DNA of 64,000 bases, taken from assembly GCA_030063045.1 (NCBI GenBank), contig JAQSEB010000055.1:1-64000 (forward strand), in the 5' to 3' direction. This document shows, in pieces, positions 1 to 11,403 of the stretch. A program made the translations under genes and the position numbers. This DNA comes from Pratylenchus scribneri. Its lineage: Eukaryota > Nematoda > Chromadorea > Rhabditida > Pratylenchidae. The stretch's first letter is position 1. Every line of letters starts with the position of its first letter. The notes under the pieces are model-generated. The model saw nothing but the letters and a program-made list of their open reading frames with translations, made no database searches and was not told the origin of the DNA.

Positions 1-3000
1 GTCATTTTTTTTAATTTTGGAACATTTTTCAAATGTTCTTTCCACATTTCCTCATTGATCAGAGCATCCACCTCCTGGCTTTGTAGCTCAGAAATGCCAT
101 AAATTGTGGCCAACAACAACGAAAAATTTTCGCCTCTGTTTGATAGCCACGGTCCTCCCACTTCCTTGTTTGCGTGCATGAATGAATACAAATCCAGTCG
201 GGTCACTTCTCCAGCGTCCGAAAAAACTTGCGCAATGAAAATTTTGGCGCGCAATATCAGTTCTCGGCCCCATTCGGATTTCAATAAATGATCATAATTT
301 GTTGTTGTTGTTGCTTCTCTTTTATTCAATAATAACAACTCATCATTAATTTTTGAATTTTGGACGACAAATTCATGCAATTTATTCTCCAATATATCAA
401 CAGTTTTTTTGAATATTTCCTAAACAATGAATGAAATTATTAAAGGAGATAAGATTCTTTTACCGAAAGAATCGGTCTTTTTCCGAAAAAAACGGATCTT
501 TTTCCAAAAAATTTCATAACTCTTCTGTACCTGGATTTAGAGCCTCTATACCATTCGAAAGATCTCATCAAGACGCATCTTTTGGTATATGGTTTGTCCT
601 AGTTTGGGGCAACTACTCACAAGTTTGAACGATTAAACCGTATTTTGGTTTTTTTTGGTTTATCTTTTTTGGGTTTGGTCTAAACTCCAACAAACCATAT
701 ACCAAAAGATGCGTCTCAATGAGATCTATCGAATGGTATAAGGTTTATAGGGTCTAAATCCGGGTTCAGAAGAGTTATGATCGGGAAAAGATACGATTCT
801 TTCGGTAAAAAACCCACACTCCTTATTTATGATATATTATGAATATTGAATAAATTTTTTTCAAAAAATGACATTTTATCCAAGATTTTTGATAAGATGT
901 GATGTCTGATGGCCTATAAAGATGAGTTCCTCTAAAAATCCCTATTTGTTTGCAACAAAAAAAAATACATAAATGTATAAATGATAATTAACCTTAAATT
1001 TTTCGTTGTGTTCATATTCCTCAAATGTCAAAGTGCTCTCTAATTTCAAATCGCCATACACTGCAATTTCGTTCAATTGATATATGCGCTTCTTTTTTTC
1101 TTCATAAAACTTTTCCATTGTGGAAAGGAATGTCTCAAGTGGTTTAGCGTTGACCATTTTTATTTTTGCAATTTTCATCTCCGCGCTAAAAAAAATTTAT
1201 TTGGGATATGTAAAATCTATAAAAATGAATATATCTAATATAGGAAAAATGTGAAAAAATTTCAATTTTATTATAATTTATATTTTTCAAATTTTTTTAT
1301 AGTTTAATTTAAGAGATAAGATTCTTTTACCGAAAGAATCGGATCTTTCTACCGAGAGATCGGTTCTTTTACCGAAAAGCTCTTAACTCGTCTGAACTCG
1401 GATTTAGACCCTTTAAACCTTATACCATTCGATTGATCTCTCATCGAGACGCCCCCGAGCGCATAAAAACCAACCCTCTGCTGATGGGCACACACTATTT
1501 TAATCAATAAATGTAGTGGAACAACTAGTAATTTTTTGTGTTCTGTTAATTTACGAACCGTTTATTCAATGCAACAAAAATTTTTTGTTGAACATCATCC
1601 GATTTCAAATTCTTATCGAAAATGTTCACCACAGCACCAAGTTCACGTTTTTCTACTGCTGCGGCATTGTAGAACTGATCGCCAAAGAAAGGAATGCACA
1701 ACAGTGGGACGGCATATAAGGCCGCCTCATACACACTGTTTATTCCACAATGGGAGATAAACAAACGAGTGGCTGGATTCGCTGTATATGGTGAATGGAA
1801 AGCTTTTAGAAGCTGTTTTAAAGGTTGACCGACACTTGCGGACGAAATGATCTGGTGCTGAAGGTGGTAAAGCTGGAGTGCCATTGTTTAGAGCATATTA
1901 TTAAGCGTAAAATTAGCTATAAAATGACATCAAAAGGTTTGACAAATTTTGAGTATTCACCGAATTATGTCCAAAAAACCGTCAAAATCGCAATTTTAAT
2001 TAAATCAACGGTTTTTTGGCCATAACTCGGTGAATATTCAACATTGACCAAAACATCTGGTGTCATTTTGTAGCTAATTTTATGCCTAATAATATCCTAT
2101 AAACAATGCCACTCCAGCTTTACCACCTTCGGCTCCAGACCGTTTCGTCCGCAAGTGCCGGGTCGGCAAGTGTCGCAGTACGGTTTTAAACTGTGAAGAC
2201 TTAAATTTATAAAATTAATTTTTTAATAATTTAAAAAAAAATAAAAAATTTAAATTATTTTAAATTATTTATGGTAGATGGTAGTTGAATGTCATCCATA
2301 TGGTTGGACAAAGGTGAAAATTTTATTGCAAGAAATAAAGATTAAAAAACAGACTGAAACGTGCAAACTGAAACCTTATGATCCGATTTTATAGAAAAAA
2401 AAATTTTGAAATTATTTTGAACCGAAAACAAACACAATGCTATAAATTTTTCTTGAATTCATTTTCAATATTAAATCCGTGCCCAGTGCCCTACATATTA
2501 TCCAATATTTTCCTCATTTTTTTTAATTGGTCACTCAATTGTCTACTATTGCTGATGAGATGAGTTTAAAATATTAAATTACAATAACAAACCAAGCAGT
2601 GCGGTTTGACTCAACCAGGTTTTCGTGTAAATGTGGATTCCGCGAGTGCCTCTGGCCTCGTTGTGTTTGTCAATTGCTCTCTGACCATGTTCGTTATTGT
2701 GGAATCGCCAAAGGAACACGTAATCAGGGAATTGCTTGAACGCCTCGAACAGGATGTTGAATTTTTCGACCGGTGTTTTTTCCGACTCGACAACCGTTCC
2801 GAAACTGACGATAATTAGGCCTTTTCCTTTCTTGGCTTGTATAATTGCGTCTTGCTCCTGAAAAAAGATGTTTCATTTTTAAAAAATTTCTATTTGAAAA
2901 AGAATATTAACAAAAAGGTGCTATGTCATTTCCACAATAGGGCCAATGTGGTCAATTCCACAATAGGATCAATGTGGGCGTTTTCGACTTATAGTAAATC

Positions 3001-6000
3001 AGAAACCGGTTTTAGACCCTACAAACCTTATACCTTTTTGTAGATCTCATCAAAACGCATCGTTTGGTATATTAATTGTCATAGCTTGGCCCAAAATTAA
3101 AGGGTATTAAACCGTTTAAACCATATTTTCCAGTTTTTGGTTTTAAACTCTTTATTTTTGGGCCAAACCATGACAAATTATAAACCATTCGATGCGTTTT
3201 GATGAGATCTACAAAAAGGTATAAGCTTTGTAGGGTCTAAAATCGGTTTCTGATTTATTATAAGTCGAAAACGCCCACATTGACCCTATTGTGGAATTGA
3301 CCCCGGACGTAACAAAAATATTTTCAACCTTGTCATCCAACTTTTGCATTTCATTTTCAATTTTTTTGCTCATCGTCACCATTCCACCAATATATTTCAG
3401 CTTATTATCATGCAATATTTCGCTCGGCAACTCAAAGTCCAAAAATGGTTGCGAGTTGATAAAGTAGTGTTTGACTTTTCGGAATAAATCCTCAAATTTT
3501 GGCGGTTCTTCTTTTGTAGAATAATGGTCGCGGTAAATTTTTTTGAATTTTTTGTCCTTAATTTTAATATATATATTTATTATAGAGTCCGGAATTTCAA
3601 AATTTCCTGGCCCGGTTCCGGTTTTTTTTCAGAAAAAATTACCCGGGCCGGGCAAAAAAGCCGGTTTTGGCCGGTTTTCGGAAAATTACAAAAAAATTGC
3701 TGGGCCGGCTTCCGGGCCCGGTTGTATTTTAAAATGTGCCGGGTTCCGGGCACAAAAAATGGCACAAAAATCGCCGGGTTTTTCCGGGCCCGGCCCGGTT
3801 CCGGACTCTAATATATTACGTCAAATTCTGATAATTTACAAATTCTGATAATTCTCAGCAAGACATACATAAAATCGGTAATAGGATGTAGGAATAGGAT
3901 TAGGTCAGGGATAGGAATCGTATGGAAATAGTGACCAGTGTTTTCCCTGTTCCTCTGATTCTGTTCTGTTCCTGTCCTGTTCTGTTCCTGTTCCTGTCCC
4001 TGTTCCTGTTCCTGTCCCTGTTCCTGTTCCATGATTTAGAACAGAACAGGAACAGAACAGTTTGAAAATTTTTTGGAACAGAACAGGAACAGAGCAGAAT
4101 TGGCTGTTCCTGAGGAACTCGTAAATCAGGGGAAATTACCGGGGAAGGAATAAAATTTTTGAATTTTCTTGGGGCTTTTATTTTGTTCTTTCTCAAATTT
4201 CTGATGCCAACCCAAAATATGGCCAAAAATTTGGATCTAAATACATAAAACTAAAGGATCACCATTTAATTTTTTTACATTTTTCGTTTAGGGAAAGGGA
4301 ATTCACCCATCTTCCCCAACCCCATCGATTGGTTGTTTAGTTCCTGAAAACCATTAATTAAGGACTTGAATTTTTTTGTGAAATTTATTATCAAAGAGGG
4401 ACCCGAATCATTCATTTTACGCCGAATATTTTTGTTCAAAAAAGAAATTTTCGCAAGATTTATGGTTGATGATATGTATGAAATGATACTCCTTTTTAGT
4501 TGGTACTTGCCTTCGTTTACTTCTCTTTGACGTTTTTATTAAGAATTGAGGAAAAAAAATAAAGAAAAATTAAAATTTTCCCTAAAATTTTTTGAAAAAA
4601 ATTTTGTCCTTTGGAACAGTTTAAGAATAGAAAATCTGTTCTGTTCCTGTTCCTATTCCTGTTCCTGTTCCAAGTTGGAACAGAGAACAGGAACAGAACA
4701 ATTAGACTGTTCCATGTTCCGAGAACAGAACAGGAACAGAACAGATTGAAAAAAGTTGGAACAGGAAAACACTGATAGTGACACTATTATCAGTAGGAAT
4801 CGGATTTTTATGTTTTTTTTCATATTTTGTTTGTATATATGTTTTGAAAAAAGTGGTTCAAAAGTAGTGTTTTTACATTGGAATTTTTGTTTTTAAACCG
4901 GTTTAAAATGTCATATTTTAGTATATTTTGACATTTTCGGCATATTATCATATCAGGGCATATTTCGGCATTCCAAGTATATTTTTGCACATTTTGGAGC
5001 ATATTTCAGTATTTTGACCAAAATTTTAAATTTTCATTATAAAAAATGCATGAAAAAAATTTTTCATTAAAAATTTTTTACCAACTAAAATTTCCCTAAA
5101 TTTTTCATTTATCAATCTGTAAAAATTTTTTGGCCAATAATAGACAAACATTCACTCCAGAAAGCCTTGAAATTTACTTAATTTTACAATTGTGAGAATT
5201 GAAATTTATTTATTTCTTTGTTTTTGTTAAAAATTCGTCCATTTTTTGAGCATATTTCGTCATTTTCGCATATTTTAATGCATATTTCGGCATTTTTCAC
5301 GAAATATTTATGATCATATTTTGCGATTTTCGCGACATATAAATCCGATCCCCCCCCCTAATTATCAGAATTTGTAAATTATCAGAATTTGACGTAACAT
5401 ATATAATATATAGATTTATCATAAAATTTTATTGCATTACCAAATCATTAAAAGCCATCTTTGAATTCGTCACATCTGCTTTGAATGTGGCTGTGAATTC
5501 TTCTAGAATGAAAAAATAGCAAAAAATTAATTTTGGAAAAAGCAGAAAAAATATTTCTAACAATCCATTAATAATTCATAGTTACTTAAGGATCGAAACA
5601 CTATGATCCCTAGAAGCCCAAAGGACACGCAAAATAATAAAGAGATAATAATAAATGGAAGTCATTTAATTTGGCAACAAAAACACTGAATTTGGCAACA
5701 ACCTTTCGTGTCGAAAAAAATTATATTTTTGAGGCCATATAAATTGGCCAAATCAGACTTTTTTAAGATTCCCTAACCCCTAGCCCTTAGCCCCTAATCC
5801 CATCCTGCCCTGAACCCTAACCCTAGCCCTAGGGCCAAGTTATATGGCCTCAAAAATATTATTTTTTTCGACACGAAAGGTTGTTGCCAAATTCAGTGTT
5901 TTTGTTGCCAAATTAAGTTTATCTCATAATAAATTACATATGAAATATATTATTCATCTAAAATTATATATAGGAATACTTTTTTACCTGGTACGTTGCG

Positions 6001-9000
6001 TTCCGCAATGATTTTTTCCAAATATGCTGTATTCATGAAATCGAAGAATACCGGGGGCGAATGCATGTTCGATATGGCCACAATTTGCTTGACATTGGCC
6101 AACCAGAGCAACGGGAACGCACCGTAATAGAACACATCAGCAAGCCCAACATCGAATTGTTCCCTTTTTAGCTCATTGATCAGATCTTTTTGTTCGGCTA
6201 ATTCTAAAAATAACACACTTTGTTCTGATGAAAATACCTAATTTTTTCGACAATAATTGAATTTTTTCCACAGTTGGAAAAATAAATCAGGAAAACCAAA
6301 CAACGGAGGAACTCGGACAGAGGACGATTACTTTAATGTTGGCTATATTACTTCCTTTCGCATAAATCATCATTAACCCACAATAAATTTTTGTATTTAT
6401 GCCTTAGTCTCTGGCCTTAAGTTTGGAAAAGCCAATTTTGATGTACAAAAGGTCAAAATTGTTTTTACTAGGGCTGGGAAAAAACGTGAAATCACTTTTT
6501 TGCGGTGTCTCTAGAAGATGGCCTAAAGACTAAAATACAAGAAAAACGTATTTTTAACTTGGTTTGAACGTAAAATATTAAAATTTTTTAACACTTTTTT
6601 ATCACGTTTTTGCAATTTATATCACTTTTTCACTTTTTATCACTTTTTTGCAATTTATATCACTTTTTCACTTTTTATCACTTTTTTAGAAAATTTTTGG
6701 ATTTTTACAAAAAATGCCACCAAAAAAATTCGAAAGGCCATTTTTAGGAAAAAAAAAATTTCTAAAAAAAATTTTTTTTTCAATTTCTATTTTTTTACAA
6801 TTCTCTCTAATACCTAAAAATTTGTCTAATTGAAATTTTAACAAAATTATTTGCTGTTTTAACAAAGATTATTTTTTTTGACTATTTAATTTTGCTCATT
6901 GTAAAAAAATTCTATGCAACTTTTTTGCAATTTTACATATCACTTTTTTCCCAGCTGTAGTTATTTACAATTGCTTATGCCTTATGTCCATTAAAATATA
7001 TTAAAATGGTTAATTTTATTTTTTTTTCATACCCAAAAACACTTCTGGTCTAGTGATTACGGCCGTAATTTCACCCGGTCCATACTGCGAGTTTATATCC
7101 TCCCACGGTTTGTACAACGCCGATTTATCTCCTTTATCTCCATTGTTCCGCTTCACTAAGGCATTTTTAATCCTCAATTTGCCACGGGATTGTTCAGCCC
7201 TTTTCTCCAAATCCAGATCTCGCTCTTGCTCACTCAATAGGGGAATGAGGAAAAGCTGACAAAAAAAAATAAAAAAAATTAATTTTTTCAAAATTTTTAA
7301 TAAATTTTTTTCCAAATTTCTAAAATTTTTTTTATCCAAATTTCACTCTCTGATACCTAAAAACGTGTATTGCAATTTAAACAAAATTATTTGCTGTTTT
7401 AACCAACCAAGATTAATTTTTTTGATTATTTAATTTTGTTCATAATGAAAAAATTTTATATCCTTTTTTAAATAAATAAATATGGAAACATGAAAATGAA
7501 TAACTAAATATAGCAAATATAAATATGGAAATGAACAATCTACTTTTTTTAATCTGTAATTTTTAAGCATAATATTTTTATTTAGAAAAAGCCCATCTTT
7601 AGGGGTGCTTTTTTCCCCGAAATTTCGCAATTTTTTCGAAACGAAACAAAAGTTTTCGAAATTAAAAAAGACAAAATTTCGAAATGCGAAATAAAATTTC
7701 GAGCAGCCTTGATCCCTCTGCTGATCCGCATGTTTCCAATTTCTAATTCTGCGGATTATACTGGAATTCCCCCCAGCATAAGTGCTGATGAGCAGGGATT
7801 CCGCCGCCGCTGCCTTTCCCCTTGCTCAGCAGCAGAGCTCTTTAGTGGAGGGGAAAAGTAGCGTGGCGGGCACCCAGAGAGAAAGCAAGGCCAAAAATGG
7901 CCTTCTCTCTTAGGCAATGATGATCATCCGTGCATTTCGATTCAAAAAAGGACAACAAACGGCGCAATTTATTAATAAGCCATAAAAATAATAGGTAGAT
8001 TAATATGTCCTTATAAAAATTTTGTTTGAAATTACATTGGTACTCTCTTTGCAATTTCGTGGTAAAAGTCGGCATTATGGTCAGATATTACAAGATGGAT
8101 ATCAGATTCGTGTTCAGCGTCCCAAATTACTCCAAAAATCAAAATTTGAATATGTAAAAAAATTATTTGGGACCACAATTCTACATGAACGCCCTCTTTT
8201 TCATCCAAAAATATTTTATGTCAAAAAATTGGATAAAAATTAGTATCCCAGTCCCAGGGTAATTTTAGGCCTAGAATCCGAATCTGACGTTAATATTTAT
8301 CTATCTTACCATCTTACGATTCCAATAAAATACCTATAATGTATATTTACGACTTTACGAGTGCTTTACGTGACGTGAAACTCATGTCTCATGGATATAA
8401 AATAAAAATATAATATTCAAATTCTGTGCCTATGTTGCAGCCGATTTGGGGAAATTAGCCATTCCTGGGAATGGCCGGGCGAAAAACTGACCATTTCCGG
8501 GAATGGCCAGTTTATCAGGTTGGCCAATTTGGGGAAACTCGGCTTCTAGACATCGTACAGACTCGAGAGTAGGCTCAGTCGACTCGGCATGGTCGATTTA
8601 GTCTATGAAATTTCAATTTCAGACCGGTAAAACCCTAACCTTAGCCCCTAACCCTAGCCCCAAACCCCTAAGACCCATGCCGCCCTGAACCATAGCACTA
8701 ACCCTAACCCTAGCCCCTAATTCATTCTGAAATTGAAATTTCATAGACTAAATCGACCATGACGAGTCGAATGAACCCATTCTCGGGTCTGTACGTTGCC
8801 TAGAAGCCGAGATTCCCCAAATTGGCCAATTCCCCAAATTGGCCGTGACACCTATAACCTGTGATTGTCATTTTTTTAATTTTAGGATAAAAGTGGCCCC
8901 ATAAATTTAAGTATTACCGAGCGCTGATCTGGGGCTGGGGCCTATCGACCCATTAAATTTTGTGAAATCTTGCAAAAAAAATTCTTTGTTTTTTCTCACT

Positions 9001-9201
9001 CACCACTTTTTTCACCCATTCTTTCTCAGCCAATTCCTCTACCATTTGCTTGTGTAACGCGAAATGGCTCATCCCACGAGGAAAGTTTGGTTCAATGACG
9101 AGAATATTAAGACCATTTGCATTTGTGGGCAAAATGATGGTGGCCAATTTTGCGATGAAAAAGATGATAGCAAAAGGACTGGAATAATGGATAATGGACA
9201 T
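1..9201 (-). CDS. UDP-glycosyltransferase (UGT), 3' end beyond window
   Basis: Spliced minus-strand gene. My exons: 9201-9004, 7255-7033, 6224-5988, 5502-5441, 3556-3314, 2857-2593, 1802-1559, 1185-993 and 419 to the window edge; all junction phases agree. The start ATG opens a hydrophobic signal peptide followed by NILVIEPNFPRGMSH, the N-terminal UGT beta strand and loop. GLIIVSFGTVVES, TKTWLSQTALL and LFISHCGINSVYEA, then FFGDQ, form the sugar-nucleotide-binding half (HCG and DQ residues present). UGTs conjugate lipophilic compounds in the ER lumen. Oddities: the last two exons (about 200 codons so far) show no typical UGT tail or membrane anchor and stay open to the edge, so this is either an unusual C-terminal extension or a second gene whose exons happen to join in phase. 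Most of the span is intron filled with repeats. The UGT identity is firm; the extension is uncertain. Confidence 0.85.
455..805. repeat. Hairpin element, CTCATCGAGACGCATCG family
   Basis: Long inverted repeat in the last visible UGT intron. Its arms carry the core shared by about a dozen copies here (CTCATCAAGACGCATC, GGTATA) and outer blocks resembling ACCGAAAGAATCGG. It has no coding capacity. Confidence 0.7.
1308..1460. repeat. Single-arm fragment of the hairpin family
   Basis: Only one arm is present (ACCGAAAGAATCGG blocks, then CTCATCGAGACGC). The partner arm is missing, so this is a truncated copy inside a UGT intron. Confidence 0.6.
1824..2178. repeat. Palindromic element in UGT intron
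   Basis: Inverted repeat whose arms read GTAAAGCTGGAGTG... and ...CACTCCAGCTTTAC, extending through GACGAAA and TTTCGTC blocks and meeting near 1985-2020 (CCAAAAAACCGT / ACGGTTTTTTGG). It belongs to a different family from the CGAGACGC hairpins. Confidence 0.7.
2927..3309. mobile_element. MULE-like hairpin MITE with 9-bp TSD
   Basis: Near-perfect hairpin flanked by TAACAAAAA at 2918-2926 and 3310-3318, a 9-bp target duplication. It starts GGTGCTATGTC and ends GACCCCGGACG; the outermost ~9 nt are not complementary although everything inside is. Two more copies (56637-57042, 60045-60460) have the same ends and other 9-bp duplications. A 9-bp TSD is typical of Mutator-like elements; that assignment is inference. 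It lies at the 5' splice site of a UGT exon. Confidence 0.85.
3583..3810. mobile_element. hAT-like MITE, GC-rich
   Basis: Terminal inverted repeats TAGAGTCCGGAA / TTCCGGACTCTA surround CCGGGCCC-rich DNA that stands out from the AT-rich background. The flanking octamers ATTTATTA and ATATATTA match at 7 of 8 positions. TIR style and 8-bp TSD length fit hAT. No coding capacity. Confidence 0.75.
3818..5398. repeat. Outer palindromic element split by later insertions
   Basis: TACGTCAAATTCTGATAATT at 3818 and its complement ending at 5398 form inverted arms (doubled TCTGATAATT motif). Between them lie the hAT element 3936-4774 and an AT-rich unit (about 4793-5350) with its own inverted ends (TCGGATTT...ATGT / ACATATAAATCCGA). 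This is a nested stack of insertions. Confidence 0.65.
3936..4774. mobile_element. Non-autonomous hAT element with GTTCCT arrays
   Basis: Ends CAGTGTTTTCC and GGAAAACACTG, with an exact 8-bp duplication ATAGTGAC at 3928-3935 and 4775-4782. Both subterminal regions are degenerate tandem runs of GTTCCT / AGGAAC (3945-4110 and 4630-4765), probably arrays of transposase-binding sites. The middle has no recognisable transposase. It sits inside a larger palindromic repeat in a UGT intron. Confidence 0.85.
5669..5914. repeat. Hairpin with degenerate CCCTAA-like loop
   Basis: Arms AATTTGGCAACAAAAACACT... and ...AGTGTTTTTGTTGCCAAATT flank a central run (about 5768-5832) of CCCTAACCCCTAGCCC-type repeats. 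Lies in a UGT intron. Confidence 0.75.
6471..6959. mobile_element. TIR MITE with CACTTTTT repeats
   Basis: Imperfect terminal inverted repeats (TAGGGCTGGGAAAAAA / TTTTTTCCCAGCTGTA) enclose AT-rich DNA containing a tandem ~45-bp repeat of ATATCACTTTTTCACTTTTT (about 6590-6690). No clean target duplication seen. Confidence 0.5.
7260..8445. other. Long first UGT intron, upstream half
   Basis: AT-rich intron. Around 7620-7710 there are repeated TTTCGAAA blocks and at 7740-7880 a GC-richer patch. Short ORFs on both strands at 7840-8243 show no recognisable domain. Confidence 0.4.
8446..8862. repeat. Hairpin with CCCTAA-like loop, CTCGAGAGTAGGCTCA family
   Basis: Arms contain TAGAAGCCGAG, CGAGAGTAGGCTCA and TGAAATTTCAATTTCAGA; the loop (about 8636-8728) is a run of CCCTAACC / CCCTAGCC units. 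Copies recur at 37365-37712 and 39990-40305. Confidence 0.8.
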
Positions 9202-9339
9202 GTCGAGGAGTAAAATTTATTGTTTTATGAATTTTTAGTGAAATTTGAGGCCACTTATATATTGGGAGGGGAGAGGGGAGAAATTTTAGCTGTATTGGAT
9301 CAGGGATATTGGAGGTGGATGCGTGGCGCCCGGATATCA

Positions 9340-9830
9340 TGGACGCTCGAAGAAAATATGGGCCTCTTCCATTCGAGGAAAATGGGCCTCCTTCCCTCTA
9401 GGAAAATGGGCCTTTCCACGAAAATGGGCCTCATCTCCCCTCGCTCTTCCTCTAGGATGGGCCTCTTTGCCACCTTTCTGATTAGCATTGGCCTCGACCT
9501 GACTGCTGACTCTCCTCCCAAAATGGGCCACGTCCCCCCTTCCCCATATTTCCCCTTAGGAAAATGGGCCTTTCCACTCAAAGAAAATGGGCCTCATCTC
9601 CCCTCGCTCTTCCTCTAGGATGGGCCTCTTTGCTATCTTTCTGATTAGCATTGGCCTCGACCTGATGACTCTCCTCCCAAAATGGGCCACGTCCCCCCTT
9701 CCCCATATTTCCCCTTAGGAAAATGGGCCTTTCCACTCAAAGAAAATGGGCCTCATTTCCCCTCGCGCAAAATGGGCTCATCCTCTCTCTTCCTCTAGGA
9801 TTGGCCTCGACCTGCTGGGGCCTGATTCAA
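9340..9830. repeat. Tandem AATGGGCCTC-rich repeat upstream of UGT
   Basis: GC-richer array about 150 bp upstream of the UGT start. A ~160-bp unit (GGGCCTC, CCTCTAGGATGGGCCTC, ATTGGCCTCGACCTG, GGGCCACGTCCCCCCTTCC) occurs twice, with part copies on each side. ORFs through it on both strands follow from the repeat and are not genes. Confidence 0.75.
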
Positions 9831-9940
9831 TTTCCGTCAGATCTGTGATATGATATATGATTGTCATATCCCCGGTTCAATTAATAAAAAAAGTCATATC
9901 ATAAAATCATCTCTAAAATCGTCATATGATGACTGCTTAT

Positions 9941-10088
9941 TAGAGTTGCACCCCCGGGGAGGGGATCCCCGAAACCCCGGGGATCCCAGACGATTTTAAC
10001 CCCGGGGAACCCCCGAGATGTTCCCCGCGAAATCAATCCCCGAAAAATTTTCTGCGTGGCCACCCCCGTCCCCGGGGGTGCAACTCTA
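9941..10088. mobile_element. 148-bp hAT MITE
   Basis: Ends TAGAGTTGCACCCCCGGGGA / TCCCCGGGGGTGCAACTCTA, with an exact 8-bp duplication CTGCTTAT at 9933-9940 and 10089-10096. GC-rich interior, no ORF. Confidence 0.9.
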
Positions 10089-10257
10089 CTGCTTATGACA
10101 ATCATTCCATCGTAGGACACATCGCTTGGTTCAATTAGTTTTTGACTTTACGATATGATTTTTTCCTTGCCGTCATCATATGACGAATTTTTAATTAATT
10201 TAAATTAATTTTAAATAATTATAACTTAATTATTTTATTTATCTTAAAATCATAAGA

Positions 10258-10640
10258 TATCGAATACACTTGCCTTGAAAACAATCACAAATTGCAATGA
10301 TATCTTAAAATTCTTCCATCTTTCAATAATTTTTCATAAATTTATTCCAAATCTACAATTCATTAATTTTACAAAACAAATACATAAGAAAATTTTCATT
10401 TTCATTCTCTTTTAAAATGCATCAAAATTAATATATTTTCGATTTTTGTCTATTCGAAAAATTTTTTTGATAAATGATAAAATGTAATTTCCTTGATCAT
10501 AAACAAGATGATATTATGATAAAATTATATTTTGATTGACATACAAAATAAGCATTTACAAATTAGTTTTTTAAAAAATTTACAATTTTTTGTGGACATG
10601 AATTTACGGAATTTTTATTGACGTTTCACTTGTCATTCGT
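10258..10640. repeat. Copy of the sequence downstream of the DM-TAZ gene
   Basis: Shares a diverged block with 20035-20345: TTGCAATGATATCTTAAA, ACAAAACAAATACA, TTTAAAATGCATCAAAAT, GATAAATGATAAAATGTAAT and a GGAATTTTTAT end, in the same order and orientation. Either a dispersed repeat or a duplicated 3' flank. Confidence 0.65.
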
Positions 10641-10789
10641 ATAAAAAATTAATCATTTTTGCAATTGTAATTTAAGATTTCTTTCAATTTTATATGTATA
10701 GTTAATAAAATATTTGATTTTTAATTAAATAATTTGTTAATTAATTTTTTTAAAATTATTTTTATCGGAACTTGTCACTTCCAATTCTC

Positions 10790-10880
10790 AATGAGGCGAA
10801 AAATTTGGGTGTTGGTTCGAACCAGCGCTGGGGGAAACCGTTGCCTTAGCCAATAGGCCAAACCACGGCTGGGGAGTCGT
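10790..10880 (-). repeat. tRNA-like SINE head or tRNA pseudogene
   Basis: On the minus strand TGGCCTATTGG fits an A box and GGTTCGAACC a B box (RNA polymerase III promoter), about 40 nt apart. The acceptor stem does not close, so this is not a working tRNA. Confidence 0.5.
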
Positions 10881-11271
10881 CTGGTAGTTTGTTCATTTAT
10901 GCTGCGCAATGAAGTTGCCCTCCTTTGATTTTGCATTTTGCTGCGCAGCATCTTTGCTCTCTTTGGAGTTATTTTTGATTCTTTGCAGCCATATTCTCTT
11001 CTTTCAGCACTGACATCTGACACCAATATTTACTGCCATTATTTAAAATTCAGATGAAAATTATAAATTAATTTTAAAAAGTTATTTATTTTTAAAAAAC
11101 AAGCCTTCAAAACAAATTGAAAAATTTTAATATGTTAGGAATAAATTATTTAAAATTGTATTCCAAATCACAAAGGAATTCAGCAAAATAAAATAGTTGT
11201 CGAAAATAAATTTATTAAGTAGAATATGTTTATTTTTTACGAGAAATTTATGATTTCGTAATTCTTCTATT

Positions 11272-11403
11272 TTAATGACATTTCACACAAAAGCCTCTTA
11301 CAGAACTTTCTGCATTTGCATTGCAGCACCAATTTTCAGCAGGAAATTGATCAATTTCATCGTCGAATTGATTGTACATATATAAAAGCCATAAAGTGAT
11401 CAT
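11272..11403 (-). CDS. Small secreted Cys-rich peptide (candidate)
   Basis: A 43-codon ORF: hydrophobic start (ITLWLLYMY), acidic linker, then ENWCCNANAESSVRGFCVKC and stop. The ENW-x-C ... GV/VRG-F/I-CVK layout resembles the second repeat of the Cys-rich gene at 13066-13263, which supports real coding sequence. The frame is open about 40 nt upstream of the ATG and an AAG acceptor lies there, so an upstream exon is possible. Function unknown; an extracellular disulfide-stabilised peptide is the likely form. Confidence 0.4.
   Translation of the reverse strand: MITLWLLYMYNQFDDEIDQFPAENWCCNANAESSVRGFCVKCH

Noticed and set aside
5768..5832. Interstitial telomere
   Set aside because: The words are degenerate CCCTAA/CCCTAG and sit in a hairpin loop; they do not match the usual nematode TTAGGC repeat.
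7842..8243. Possible exons in UGT intron 1
   Set aside because: Overlapping ORFs on both strands with no family resemblance and no phase-compatible splice sites found.
9220..9618. 132- and 93-codon ORFs over the GGGCCTC array
   Set aside because: Both strands are open because of the tandem repeat; repetitive Met-Gly-Leu peptides only.
10790..10880. Functional tRNA gene
   Set aside because: A and B boxes are present but the acceptor stem does not pair.
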